Shown here: positions 1-9,346 of the stretch, in pieces
Layout: each line of letters starts with the position of its first letter
How positions within the stretch are numbered: position 1 is the stretch's first letter
From: Jimgerdemannia flammicorona
Taxonomy: Eukaryota > Mucoromycota > Endogonomycetes > Endogonales > Endogonaceae
DNA: 14,589 nucleotides
Assembly (NCBI GenBank): GCA_003990745.1
Contig: RBNI01004134.1
Coordinates: 1 to 14,589, forward strand
Direction of reading: 5' to 3'
The notes under the pieces: generated by a model
What the model saw: the letters and a program-made list of their open reading frames with translations, nothing else
Database searches by the model: none
Told to the model about the DNA's origin: nothing
Position numbers and translations under genes: made by a program

Positions 1-358
1 AAAAAAAGAGATGGCCAGTTATTGGCTTTATGTCTTTGAGGAGGGCCAGTGGATTGAGGTTGAGACTAGGGTAGCATATTGGAAATGATTGGTACTTGAC
101 ATTTTGAATGATTGGTGGAGAGAGTAGAGACTAAGTAGAGGGGGCCATCAGAATTTAGTGAATTATATTTGTGAGAAGAGTGGAGGAAGGATCTGGATAG
201 TGGGTGACTAGGTTGTCCTTCAGTAGGGAGAGGGGGTGAGTGGGGTAGGAGAACTGGGGGGCATTGGCTGAAGGGTTGTGGGTACTTATATATTATTATT
301 TATAGATGAAGTGGTAATAAATAGAAGTTCAAGTGACTATAAAAAAATAAAAAAAAAA
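1..358 (+). mobile_element. LINE-like 3' fragment A (degraded)
   Basis: G-rich, CpG-free DNA with many stop codons and no usable ORF. The last 100 bases or so resemble the 3' end of the large LINE in this window: a stretch near 255-290 (ctggggggcattggct...) is similar to 6748-6775, followed by a taataaat box (315-322) and a gtgactataaaa tail (333-344) running into an A-rich tract at 341-358. I read this as the 3' end of an older related LINE copy cut by the window edge. Bases 1-250 are compatible with LINE coding sequence but I could not align them confidently to ORF2, so the family assignment there is inference. Confidence 0.55.
311..358 (+). repeat. LINE 3' tail box, copy A
   Basis: The most diverged of three copies: taataaat, then gttcaagtgactataaaa, then an A-rich tract. 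Compared with copies B and C it lacks a few bases between the two halves and has gtgact in place of gtaact. Confidence 0.6.
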
Positions 359-475
359 GGAACCCTCTAGGGAGATTGAGTAGGGGGTGAGATTGTTGTA
401 TATTTTATAAGTATAGATTAGTTTAGTAATAAATAAGGAAGTCTAAGTAACTATAAAAAGAAAAAAAGAAAATAA
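359..475 (+). mobile_element. Very short 5'-truncated LINE 3' end (copy B)
   Basis: A fragment of about 100 bp that matches the 3' end of the large LINE. Near 366-390 a ctagggagattg...agtagg...gagat series parallels 6749-6777, and the box at 424-458 shares tagtaataaat and agtctaagtaactataaaa with 6797-6831. It begins directly after the A-rich tail of fragment A and ends in its own A-rich tract (454-475). Such tiny 5'-truncated copies are typical of target-primed reverse transcription that aborts early. The head-to-tail placement suggests insertion into the A-rich tail of a previous copy. Confidence 0.65.
424..475 (+). repeat. LINE 3' tail box, copy B
   Basis: Shares tagtaataaat and agtctaagtaactataaaa with copy C, with only a few differences between the two half-boxes, followed by an A-rich tract. 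It marks the 3' end of the short fragment at 359-475. Confidence 0.75.
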
Positions 476-1085
476 AAATAATAACTCTAGTATCTTAAGT
501 AAATAAATTGTAGATCAAAATAGTTTAAAATAAAGAGATAAGAGAACTAGTAAGTTTATAGATAGATATACTTTGACCTTACTTATCTTATATCTTTGAG
601 AACTCTGAGAAGTTAAAGAAGATCAAATATTTAAAAGAAAGAGATCTATAATACTTCTGAAATTAGTATCTACTATATTATAATATTTATAAATATCTTT
701 TGTACTTTATAATATTCTAGCTTTATTTTAATAAATAATAAACTATATTTATTAGAATCTTATTAAATAAAATAAACTAGTTTATATATATTATATATTA
801 TCTATTCAGAAATCTTTATATATTAAATATATAAAAAGAATTTAAAGTTATTCAAAGCTCAGAACTTTATCTTAATATTAAAAAGTACTACTTTATTAAA
901 TAACTTTATAAAAAAATTTATTAATAATTTTTATATAATTTATTATTATTATTTATAATTAAAATTTTATTTTAAAATAGATTAAATTATATTTATAATG
1001 AACAGATATTATCTTTCTCTGATAACATTTAGATTATACAACTTTCTGACAATACTTATAATACTGTTTTTAGAGAAAAGATACT
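476..1085. other. AT-rich, CpG-free degraded DNA, no gene
   Basis: About 600 bases dominated by A and T (runs such as ttatatatattatatatt), with no CG dinucleotide and stops in every frame. The composition is far more AT-rich than the G-rich LINE DNA on either side. I see no recognisable coding or structural signal. It resembles other heavily mutated repeat DNA in this window (6832-7264 and 14406-14589) and is probably the older background into which the LINE inserted. Confidence 0.7.
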
Positions 1086-1407
1086 AGTATCATAGTGAGC
1101 AATAAGTATTCCAAGGTGTATACTGGGTAGAGTGGTCCTGCCCTGACTTAGACAGAAGTATGAAGGGCCTGCTAGTGAGAGGATGTAGTAGGAGAGAGAA
1201 TAGTGCTGGAGGCCAGGAGACAGAGAGGGTAAGCTTCATGGAGAAGGTGAAGGGGGGTCAGCAGAGAGCTGGACTGGAGAGTTGGCTGAGAGGAGATAAG
1301 GTAATGGTAAAGGTTATAGAGTAGAGGTTTTGAGGGGGAGCTCCTCTGGAGGGCCAGAGTAGTGGGGCTAGTGGTATAGTGGCTGAGGGATAACTGCTGA
1401 TGAGAGT

Positions 1408-3082
1408 GTGATGGGTGATCTGGAAAAAAATCTAGATAGGACTACTGATAGTAGACTGAGTAGTGAGAAGGACATGAGGCCTAGTGATCTGGCTAATGGT
1501 GTAATGGGACTGGCAGTAGCACTATTACTCAAGAAGTTAATCTTAGAATTCACAGTCACTCTTTACTTCAGGGGCTTAGCAGTGATGGCAAAAATAGTTC
1601 TGGGGCTGATTACAAAGCAGGTAGAAGGTGCAGCATCTGTTAAGTTCTTAAAGAGTCTAGAAGAGATAGAGGTGGGCTTTGAGAAGACAGGGCCACTAAA
1701 GGAGATGTTGAAGACTAGATTGATAGTTGGAGAGATATATATCCTGATAATATAATACTTGAGATAGGACCTTTGGGTAGTGCAGCTCCTAGTGAAGAGA
1801 GTGTCTATGGTAACTGTTATAGAGATGAGAAGGAGAGTTGAGGAGGTCATGGCTGAGTACAGAGAGGTGATTGATATAGGGTTTAGGGTCTGGAAAGAGA
1901 CTACTTTCTGGATAAGAGATGTTAATATCTGGATTTGACTGGCTGGGAGAGAGACTACTGGCAAGATGCATTATTGGCCTTTGGTGATGATGTGGGGAGC
2001 CTTTGTATATAAGGTAATGAGGGTAAAGGAGAGTGAAGAGGAGGAGAAGGATCTGTTAGAGGTACTGAAGGGGCTGAGTGGTATAGTGGAGTAAAGGGTG
2101 AAGGCTTAGAAGATATATATAGAGTCAATACACTTGGAGATTATTGATGAGAGGTGAGTCTATATTGATAAGGAGCTATGGGAGAGGACCCAAGATTGCA
2201 GGAGGCAGAGGAAGTTACTAGCAAGTCTGGAGGTGAAGAAGACAAGAACTGCTGATAGCAGTAAGGATGCTGTAGGAGCTTTGGCAAGTATCTGAGCTGG
2301 AGAGGCAAAGGAAGAATATGGAGATAGATCTGGAGGAGATCAGGAAGGTACTGAGTGAGGACCTATATAAGAATGGTATATTTGAAGTCTGAGAGCAGTC
2401 TTCTATACCTACTCCTCTTATTAGGTGGGAACTGGCTGCAAGGGGCTAAGTGGTAGAGAATGTACTCATATATGATACTCAGTGAGTGCACTTTGGGATT
2501 TCTGAGATAGTGAAAGGTAGACAAGTGGTAGTAGTTGATGAGGAGGAACTGGTAGATGTTCCAGAGGAGAAGTGGAATAAAGTTGCAAGTATAGGAGAGA
2601 ATATCTCAATGCTGAGTGGAGGATGGCCTGCAATCCCTGGGAGAAAGAAAGTAGAGAATCTACTGTGGATATACCAGATGATGAATAATCTTGTAGCTGA
2701 GGAACTGGGAGAAGTGGACTTGAGAGTGATGAGTGATGAGCACTGGACAAGAATCTTATATAGTGATGGAGTAGTGGAGGCATTAAGGGCAGAGATACTG
2801 GCAGTTTTCCTGAAGGAGGAAGGATATGAGGTAGATAAGGAGAGAGAGGCCAAGCTGGCAGTTATTGGTAGTGAGCAGGCCATCTACTACTGGGAAAAGC
2901 ATTATGATTTGAAGCTCTGGCAGGAGGCCTGTCTGGAGTATCATGAGGATTTTGAGAAAAAGAAGGATGGAGAAATGGCTAAGCTACTGGAGGGACTGGA
3001 AACTAAGAGGACTGAAGAGAAGACAGTATCTGCTGAATACAATCTGGACTTGGCAAGAGAGGTGAGGGATATGGAGCAGTAG
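1408..3082 (+). pseudogene. LINE ORF1 (gag-like), broken
   Basis: The upstream ORF of the LINE, about 550 codons. The first part reads in the frame of an ATG at 1408 and is open to a TAA at 1753. The same frame then continues as charged, protein-like sequence with several stops to about 2285. There it shifts to the frame that ends at TAG 3080-3082, whose last open stretch of 198 codons begins with ATG 2486. The product would be rich in Glu, Lys, Leu and Val and probably helical, as expected of an ORF1 RNA-binding/coiled-coil protein. I see no CCHC zinc knuckle, which many Tad1 ORF1 proteins carry. The identity rests on position directly upstream of the endonuclease ORF; the sequence alone would not identify it. 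The true start may lie upstream of 1408. Confidence 0.6.
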
Positions 3083-3089
3083 AGGATAT

Positions 3090-6000
3090 ATTTCCAATTC
3101 TACAATATTTCTTATAAATAGTACAACTAATATTTTTTCTCTCAATGTGAATGGATTATGAAATTCATGTTGGTATCAGAACATTTTTGCTTGGCTGAAG
3201 GGACTGGAGACAGATCTCTTTCTTTTACAGAATATCAGATGTGAGAATGATTTGGATGGACTGAAGTGGACTAAGGAATAAGGAGGAGAGACTGTATAGA
3301 AAGGCAAGATGGAGATTTTGATCTAAAGAGATAGAGGAGAGATATATGAGATGAGGAGCTGGAGAGACAGGCTGGTTTGGAGAGAGTAGATTCAAGCAGG
3401 TTGGGAGCCAGTTACAGTGGGGTCTTGCTACTGTCCTGCTATATAGAGAGAGTGTGTAGACTGAGTGAAGGACCTCTAGAAGAGTAGAGTCCTTATAGAG
3501 GCTGGAGTGAATATACTTGGCAGAGACTTCAATATGGTCCAGGATATATTGGTGGATAGAACTGATGGAGGACAGGGGGCTGAGGATAGGAGTGGAGGTC
3601 TGAAAGCATGAGAGGAGGTAGAGGGACTGAGTGTGCTGATGGATACTGGTAGAGGATTCTGGGGCAATAAGAGGGTATATATGTACTGGGCCAGAGGTCT
3701 GGGGACAAGGATTGACTGGGTTTTAACTACAGACTGCTGGGGATTGGATATCTGGAAATTACTGGAGGTTGAGTGATGTCTATAGTCTGATCATTGAGGG
3801 TTATTAGGACAAGGACATTTTGGGGAGAGTGGGGATGGGTCTGGACATTGGTGTCTAAATTTCTCTTTGTTGAATGATAAGAGACTATAAGATAAGTGAG
3901 CTGTGGACATTCAGTAGAGGGTGAAGAGATGGGTACAGGAGGGGGCCCCCATAGGTATCAGGTGGATGTGGCTGAAGGAGACTACTAGAGTCTACTGGGG
4001 AGAGGCTGGCAAGATGGCTGGCAGATAGAGGAGGTGATGAGTGGTGTGGGTCTCTACTAGGCTGGCTCAGCTTCTGGAGGATGGAGCTGGACTGTTGGCC
4101 CTGAAAGAGGGGGAGAACTGATGATTGTTACAGGTATAGAAGGAGGTTGAGGAGCTGTAACTGGTGGTAAGAGAGGAGGAGAAGGCATGGGTACTGAGTC
4201 TGGCAGTGCAGTTGTATTGGCAGAAACTAGAGGAAGGAGAGAGGTCCTCTAAGTTTCTTATAAGGGCTCTTTGGGCAAGGAGAGTTCAGCAGAGGTGAGA
4301 GGGGGCATTGGATACTGATGGATATCTGGTATATAGCATACAAGATATTCTCAGATTATTAAAAAGGAAGTAGAGTGGTCTGTAGAGTGAGGAGAAGGGG
4401 GGGGCTGATGAGGCTACCATTGACCATACTTTGGAGGATTGGCACTCACCACAGGTGGGAGGAATGGACAGCCTGGTATTACCTGTCCAGGAGGAGAAGA
4501 TTTGCTAGATTCTTGCTACAACTTTGCTGAGTATAGTGCTAGGGGAGGATGGCTTGCTCTGAGACTTTTGGAAGAAGATGATAGGAATCCCCAATATGTT
4601 AGAAGAATTGATGGTAATGTGTGACTTGGTGCTAGAGTCAGGAAGATGGGTGGGTGAGCAGGATTTGGGACTGGTGGCACTGCTCTATAAGGACAAAGAC
4701 AGGAAAGAGGACTGGAGGAACTAGTAGCTGATTATGCTACTAAATATAGACAGGAAGTTAGTTACTAAGTTGGTGATAGTGAGGTTGCAGAAAGTGGTTC
4801 AGCAGGTATTGGGGGAGGAGTAGCAGGGCTTTGTAGGTGGTCAGCTTATTAGGGATGGTACAGCTTGAGTGTATGGTGTTATTAAGGGGGCATGAGCCTG
4901 TAGACTAGATGGGCATCTGTTTTCTAGATCAAGAGAAGATATACAACCATGTCTGATAGATCTGGTTAGCAAAGGTACTAGATAGGATTGGTGTCCCTCA
5001 GCAGTTCCAAGTAGCAATGATCAGCTTACTGGAGGGAAGTAAAGTAGTACTTATATATAATGAGCACTGAGAGAGGGCTTTTTCTCTAAATAGAGGGGTC
5101 TTCCAAAGGGACCCACTGTCCACTATTTTGTATGTACTCTCATTAGAGCCATTGATGGATAGGATTTGGCAAAAGATAGTAGGACTCTCAGTATTGGACA
5201 TTGGATAGAAGATTAGAGCCTTTATAGATATAGTAGTTGGCCTGGAATCAATCACTGATGTGGAGAAACTTAAGATAATGGTGGAGTGATACAAAGTGTA
5301 TTCTGGGGCTAAACTCAACTGGCACAAGTATGAGACAATAGTGTTAGATAATGGCCTGGTGGGAGAGAATATCATTGAAACAATTGTCTCTACTGGGGAG
5401 GTGGTGCAGTACCTAGGTATTTATTTCTCAGTTTATAAGTAAGTCTTATCTAGAGCTTGGTGAGAGTAGTAAGTTGCAATCTGAGGGGAGGTCCTGCAGA
5501 GTTGGAGTGGTCATCAGTTGTCTCTAGCTGGGTATGTTTCTGTTTTGAATATCTACTAGCTACTGAAGCTATAGTATTTGACTTATTATCTGGACTTCCC
5601 AGCCTAGGTGGTGAAGTAATTATTAAAACTGATCAAGAGTTGGATCTGGGCTGGGAGAAGAAGTCAGATTAGTTGAAAAATCTTATCTCTGCCAGTTACT
5701 AGAGATAGTCTGGAGCTGGTTGACTTTCCAAAGAGACTGTACTGTCTGAGAATATAGTAGTTGAAGAGGGTAATAGAGCTGAGAAATAGTAGTTGGATCT
5801 CCCTGATGAAGAAGGTCTAGGAGATGAGATCCTCACCAAGAGACTCTACAGATGATCTACTGTCCTTAGTCAGACTTCAGAACAATAGTTACATGCAGTA
5901 TAAGGGATTCTAGTAGGGGGTTGTAGATGGGGCACACTATATTGAAATTTACTAGTAGAGAGATAAAGGAAAGATGCTTTGGGGCTCTACAATGTAGAGA

Positions 6001-6760
6001 TGAGACTGTGTACTATTGGGGGGTATCTCATTACTCAATTTTGATATTAGTAATAGGGTAGAGTATCAGAGAGGATTAGGACAGGATTTGTGGTCTGGTG
6101 GATAATAGTAGATAGGTATTGAGGAGAAGTAGGATTGGAATAGAGTCTGGGTCTGGAGTGTGGAGGTCAGGAGATAGTTACCACTAAAGTACTAAGTGGT
6201 CTGGTGGCACTTACTGTGGAGGAATATTATACTCAACTTTTACTTGGACTATCTAGTCAAGGGGAGAAATTTTGACTGTAAGGAGTACTATAATATAAGA
6301 TAGGAGAGGGGTTTTGTACAAATACCTAAACATTGGCTAGAAGAGTATAAGGTGCTTAGTGACTTTTGGTTGATAGTTAGGCATTGACTGGGTATTGTAT
6401 ATAGGGGAGTTGATGTGAGAGACCATTGGGAGGATTTGTGGGATAGATTGGTGAAGGGGTTGGGTTGAAGTAGCTCACTTTAGGTTAAGTTATAGCTGTA
6501 TAGGTGGGGTTGACAGATTACTGGTTATTTGTTTTCAAGGATGAGAGGAGACTAGGATTGAGAGTATAGTTGCTGAGATGAGAAGAGCTGATAGAGGACA
6601 TCTTGATGGGCCAGTGGCTTGATTGGAGCCTGCAGGGTAGTTGGCAACATAGTTTGATTGAGAAAATCTATAGGCAGAGTAGGGGAAGAGTTAGAGTAGT
6701 GGGCAAAAGGATGTCTTTCAAGTATGAAAGGATAGGAGGGGGCCCCACTAGGGGGATTGG
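3090..6760 (+). pseudogene. LINE ORF2: endonuclease-reverse transcriptase, broken
   Basis: About 1200 codons, a normal length for LINE ORF2. The endonuclease domain runs from about 3120 to 3800 in one frame: an LNVNGL start (3141-3158), a GRDFN box equivalent to the exonuclease/endonuclease GGDFN motif (about 3519-3533), TRIDWVL (about 3708-3728) and SDH (3786-3794). Reverse transcriptase follows: QGFVGGQLIRDG (4824-4859), FLDQEKIYNHV (4921-4953), GVFQRDPLS (about 5095-5121), AFIDIVVGLES (5215-5247) where an FADD-type box belongs, and VQYLGIYFS (5404-5430). A tryptophan-rich stretch at 5641-5655 fits the thumb region. The frame changes once between about 4860 and 4920; otherwise it holds to about 6460. 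Many in-frame stops make it non-functional. Only one Asp remains visible in the catalytic box. The product would nick DNA and copy the element RNA at the nick. Confidence 0.85.
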
Positions 6761-6796
6761 GCAGTAGGAGGAGATACTGTAACTATATCTATAGAC

Positions 6797-6831
6797 TAGT
6801 AATAAATGGCAAAGTCTAAGTAACTATAAAA
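6797..6831 (+). repeat. LINE 3' tail box, copy C
   Basis: The 3' UTR terminus of the large LINE: tagtaataaat followed by agtctaagtaactataaaa. Because the same box ends fragments A and B, it is probably the part of the element RNA recognised by its reverse transcriptase; that role is inferred from how other LINEs behave. Confidence 0.75.
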
Positions 6832-7264
6832 TATATATATATATTTATAATGAAAAATGTATTTTGAAAAAAAAAAAAAGAGGGGGTTTTTTTAAATAAA
6901 ATTTATCTGCTTAGCTATATTCTCATTTAGAGACTAATAGATAAGATTAAAAAAGAGAAAATAGTGAGACTTGATTTTGCTTTTATTCAAAAGAGCTTAT
7001 TAGTTATATAGTTCAAAAATAATCAAAACAGACAATATTACTATCTGGTCAGTTAGTTTCAAGAAACTAATAGTATGTACATTTAAACAAATTACTAAAC
7101 TAGAGACATTTTAATATTTTCTGAGTTCTGATAGAAAATAGTATATAATATAAATATAAGAAAAGTAATATCTTTTTTCTTATTATAGATTATTGAAAGA
7201 ATTTATCAAGAGAAGTGTTCAGAATAAAGTTGCAGATGGAGGTCCATGTATAGTATATTGGTGC
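6832..7264. other. AT-rich, CpG-free flank, no gene
   Basis: The DNA right of the LINE: a TA run (6830-6844), an A13 run near 6868-6882, a short G5 T7 step (about 6883-6896), then AT-rich sequence without CG and without any believable ORF. It resembles 476-1085 in composition, as if the LINE had landed within one AT-rich block. Confidence 0.65.
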
Positions 7265-7266
7265 CG

Positions 7267-7300
7267 AAAAAAAAAAAAAAAGAAAAAAAAAAGAAAAAAA
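7267..7300. repeat. A-rich tract A15-G-A10-G-A7 at the block edge
   Basis: Thirty-four bases, all A except two G. The first CG of the window (7265-7266) touches its left end, and the next CG is at 7361. It therefore lies at the transition from transposon-type to normal DNA and may be the poly(A) tail of an element, or a simple microsatellite. Confidence 0.7.
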
Positions 7301-9276
7301 TTCTTGTGATTTTATTGAGTTATATACACAAATACTTAGGAAGTAGCCAGCAAAATGGAGCGAAGCGACATTTACAGTCGACACAGTTCCACGGTAGAGC
7401 TCAAAGAATTGCGCCCGAAACAGCCTCTCTCAATACCTACCGCCTTTATTACACTTCCCCGCTCTGAGCACACGAACCGGTTTATTCGGTACCTTCTCCA
7501 CGACCGTGGCGTGGCATCTTGTCTTACGGTACGGGTAATGATGAATATGCCGTTTAGGTTTTCGTATATACCCTCGTATAGCATATAATGAACTCCACAT
7601 CGTTCCACCTCACAAATCCCCAGTATTTTTCGTACATCCATATCCGAGCAATACTAATGTTAATACAGCGAAGGCTAAAAAGATTACCAATAAAAAATCT
7701 GTAAATTTTGACCTTTGAAATTCTAAGAATCTAGTGCTCCTCTCCTAACGAATCGGTTTATCGAATCAATCTACATTCCGAACTATCAGCTATTATTTGG
7801 ATTGGAGCACCTTTCAATTTATTTATTTATTTATTTGGAACCACTTTATATCGATAGCCTAGACAGCCTGCACAGCGCGTATAATATGAGGAGTCATAGC
7901 CAGGTTGCAGGATTTGATTCTTAAGGTGTCGAGTCATTTGTGCGCGCAGGTGTGATAATCTCAGCAATGAGATAATATGCCTACATATAATGCGTTCCCA
8001 ATAAACTGCTATCAGAATGACAAATAAGCTTGCCGCCCTGTAACGCACTGAAGTGGAATAAACTAATGATAGCGGTGTACCAAATCGAAATCTAAAAGAA
8101 CTCTAATGTTTACGATGGCCCATGAGCTCTTAAAATATATGAAGCAAAAATCCGAAATAAAAAACGCAGCAGAGCACCATTCATCGATAACGCTTCTTTC
8201 GGGCATCAAAAGTTAAGTTTGTGAACCCGACTTGCCGTTACTCCTACCTAAACAAAGCAATCGTGATCTTCCTTGCCGATCATAGTCAAAGTTTGTTGTC
8301 AAATATTTCCGTTGGGGTGTCAAACTTTCCAGGATTTTCATTCATCTGATACATGTTAGCGGTTGCGTACTACTGCATCTTAATGTATAGGAAGATACTC
8401 AACAGGACGTCGTAGCGATCACGCTGGAGGTGGACTTCGCTCTCTATCGAAAGCCGCCTTTCCCCCAATACCTGGGAGTTAACCAAGTCGTGAGGTGTGC
8501 CGACGCCGACCAAAGTGGCACTAGGTGGATGCAGCGCAACAACTATTGTTGACCTCGGCATGGTCATCGTCGGTCTCTCCCAACGCGTACAGACTTAATA
8601 GATATTCACTACCAAATATACATTGAATTATAAAATTTCTTTGGCGAAAGCCACTACGACACGGTAAAACTGCCGAGAGCTCTCAGTGATGGTTTAGGCC
8701 CCTTTCTGTAAAAGTTGACTTCATCCGTGAAGTGTAAAGTAAAGATACCACCGGTGGTTCGACCTAGATTCCAGTTGGCAAATCGATGACGTAATATCAT
8801 ATATGAAGTTTATTTATGGATTGGTATATACCTTTTCATCTCATGTGTGACTACATATAATTAGAATCAACCATCACGAACATAATACAAGCGGCCATCA
8901 TTCACCACCTAACGCGCCTATCACCTCGTCTCGGTAAATTACATACATTTTCCACACACTCGACCATATTCCTTTAGCGCTGTAACCTTGCCCGCGTTTC
9001 CTCTCTACGCAGGCAATATTCTCCATCCCCCTCCTAACATTAGATTGATTCAGTCACTAAGTCTGTCTTCTCGTTCGTTGCCTGTCGAGTGCCAACACAA
9101 GGGAGTACTTATGGAATATTCGATACTAGGCGAGGATTCTCAAAGGTTTGGTTTGAAATTACAAAGCACCATTGCTTCTCTGTTCAATTCCAGCATTCAG
9201 AACCAAGTCACGGTAACTGTACTGGGTGATGTCATTAAGTTCCGTCCTTCTCATAAAATTTTGAAAAAGAAAGACA
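7301..9276. other. Intergenic region, CpG-normal, no convincing gene
   Basis: About 2 kb of ordinary-composition DNA between the transposon block and the large gene. CG dinucleotides are frequent again (about 19 between 7361 and 7580). Open frames exist on the minus strand, for example 7372-7641 (89 codons) and 8370-8567 (65 codons), but they are short, show no motif I recognise, and sit in DNA with no clear codon bias. I call none of them a gene. A small ATTT microsatellite lies at 7817-7836. The right-hand part probably carries upstream regulatory sequence for the gene at 9347. Confidence 0.6.
7817..7836 (+). repeat. (ATTT)5 microsatellite
   Basis: Five perfect tandem ATTT units in otherwise non-repetitive intergenic DNA. 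Confidence 0.9.
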
Positions 9277-9344
9277 AATCCCCTTTATCCTCTTTCTACC
9301 TACCTCCCACACCCTACACTTCCCACCCAGCACAACGACGTTAA
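9111..9344 (+). CDS. Possible upstream ORF (uORF), 77 codons
   Basis: An ATG-initiated frame whose TAA (9342-9344) stops two bases before the ATG of the large gene. It would encode a 77-residue peptide without recognisable domains; the part from 9280 on translates the pyrimidine-rich tract into a Ser/Pro/Tyr-rich tail. It matters only if transcription starts upstream of 9111. If the message starts in the CT-rich tract, the frame is never transcribed with its ATG and is incidental. I regard that as more likely. Confidence 0.2.
   Translation: MEYSILGEDSQRFGLKLQSTIASLFNSSIQNQVTVTVLGDVIKFRPSHKILKKKDKSPLSSFYLPPTPYTSHPAQRR
9280..9332 (+). promoter_or_regulatory. Pyrimidine-rich promoter/leader tract before the large gene
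   Basis: A C/T-rich stretch (cccctttatcctctttctacc, then cccac and ccctac motifs) that ends about 15 bases before the start codon. CT-rich tracts near the transcription start are common in promoters of filamentous fungi. The start context ttaacaATGG has A at -3 and G at +4, a good eukaryotic initiation context. No clear TATA box at a fixed distance is evident; tcataaaattt at 9251-9261 is a weak candidate. Confidence 0.5.
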
Positions 9345-9346
9345 CA

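Larger units (their letters stand above)
1086..6882 (+). mobile_element. Degenerate non-LTR retrotransposon (LINE, APE/RT, Tad1-like)
   Basis: A nearly full-length LINE on the + strand of about 5.8 kb. The order is leader, ORF1, ORF2 with an apurinic-like endonuclease then a reverse transcriptase, a 3' UTR with the tail box (6797-6831), then AT-rich and A-rich DNA (A13 at about 6868-6882). The two-ORF layout and domain order fit the Tad1/L1-like group known in filamentous fungi; the group name is inference. Both ORFs keep their frame over long distances but are interrupted by many TAG, TGA and TAA codons, so decay was mainly by base substitution. I find no CG in the element. The 5' boundary is approximate, placed where AT-rich DNA gives way to G-rich DNA, and I could not find a target-site duplication. 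No LTRs are visible. The element cannot make its own proteins. Confidence 0.85.

Noticed and set aside
4439..5672. Short open frames (61, 125 and 71 codons) in the RT region
   Set aside because: They are off-frame or opposite-strand to the RT motifs, or short remnants between stops of the decayed ORF2; none is a separate gene.
1086..6882. LTR retrotransposon or endogenous virus
   Set aside because: No terminal direct repeats, protease or integrase signals; domain order endonuclease then RT and a 3' A-rich tail fit a LINE.
1..7264. Classic Neurospora-type RIP (CpA to TpA)
   Set aside because: CpA, including many CAG and CAC, remains frequent while CpG is absent, so CpA is not the main target.
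7372..7641. 89-codon minus-strand frame in the intergenic region
   Set aside because: Short, with no recognisable domain, promoter or codon bias. It could be a last exon of an unknown gene, but nothing supports that.
8370..8567. 65-codon minus-strand frame in a locally CG-rich stretch
   Set aside because: Looks somewhat protein-like but is short, with no motif or conserved start context; could equally be regulatory DNA.
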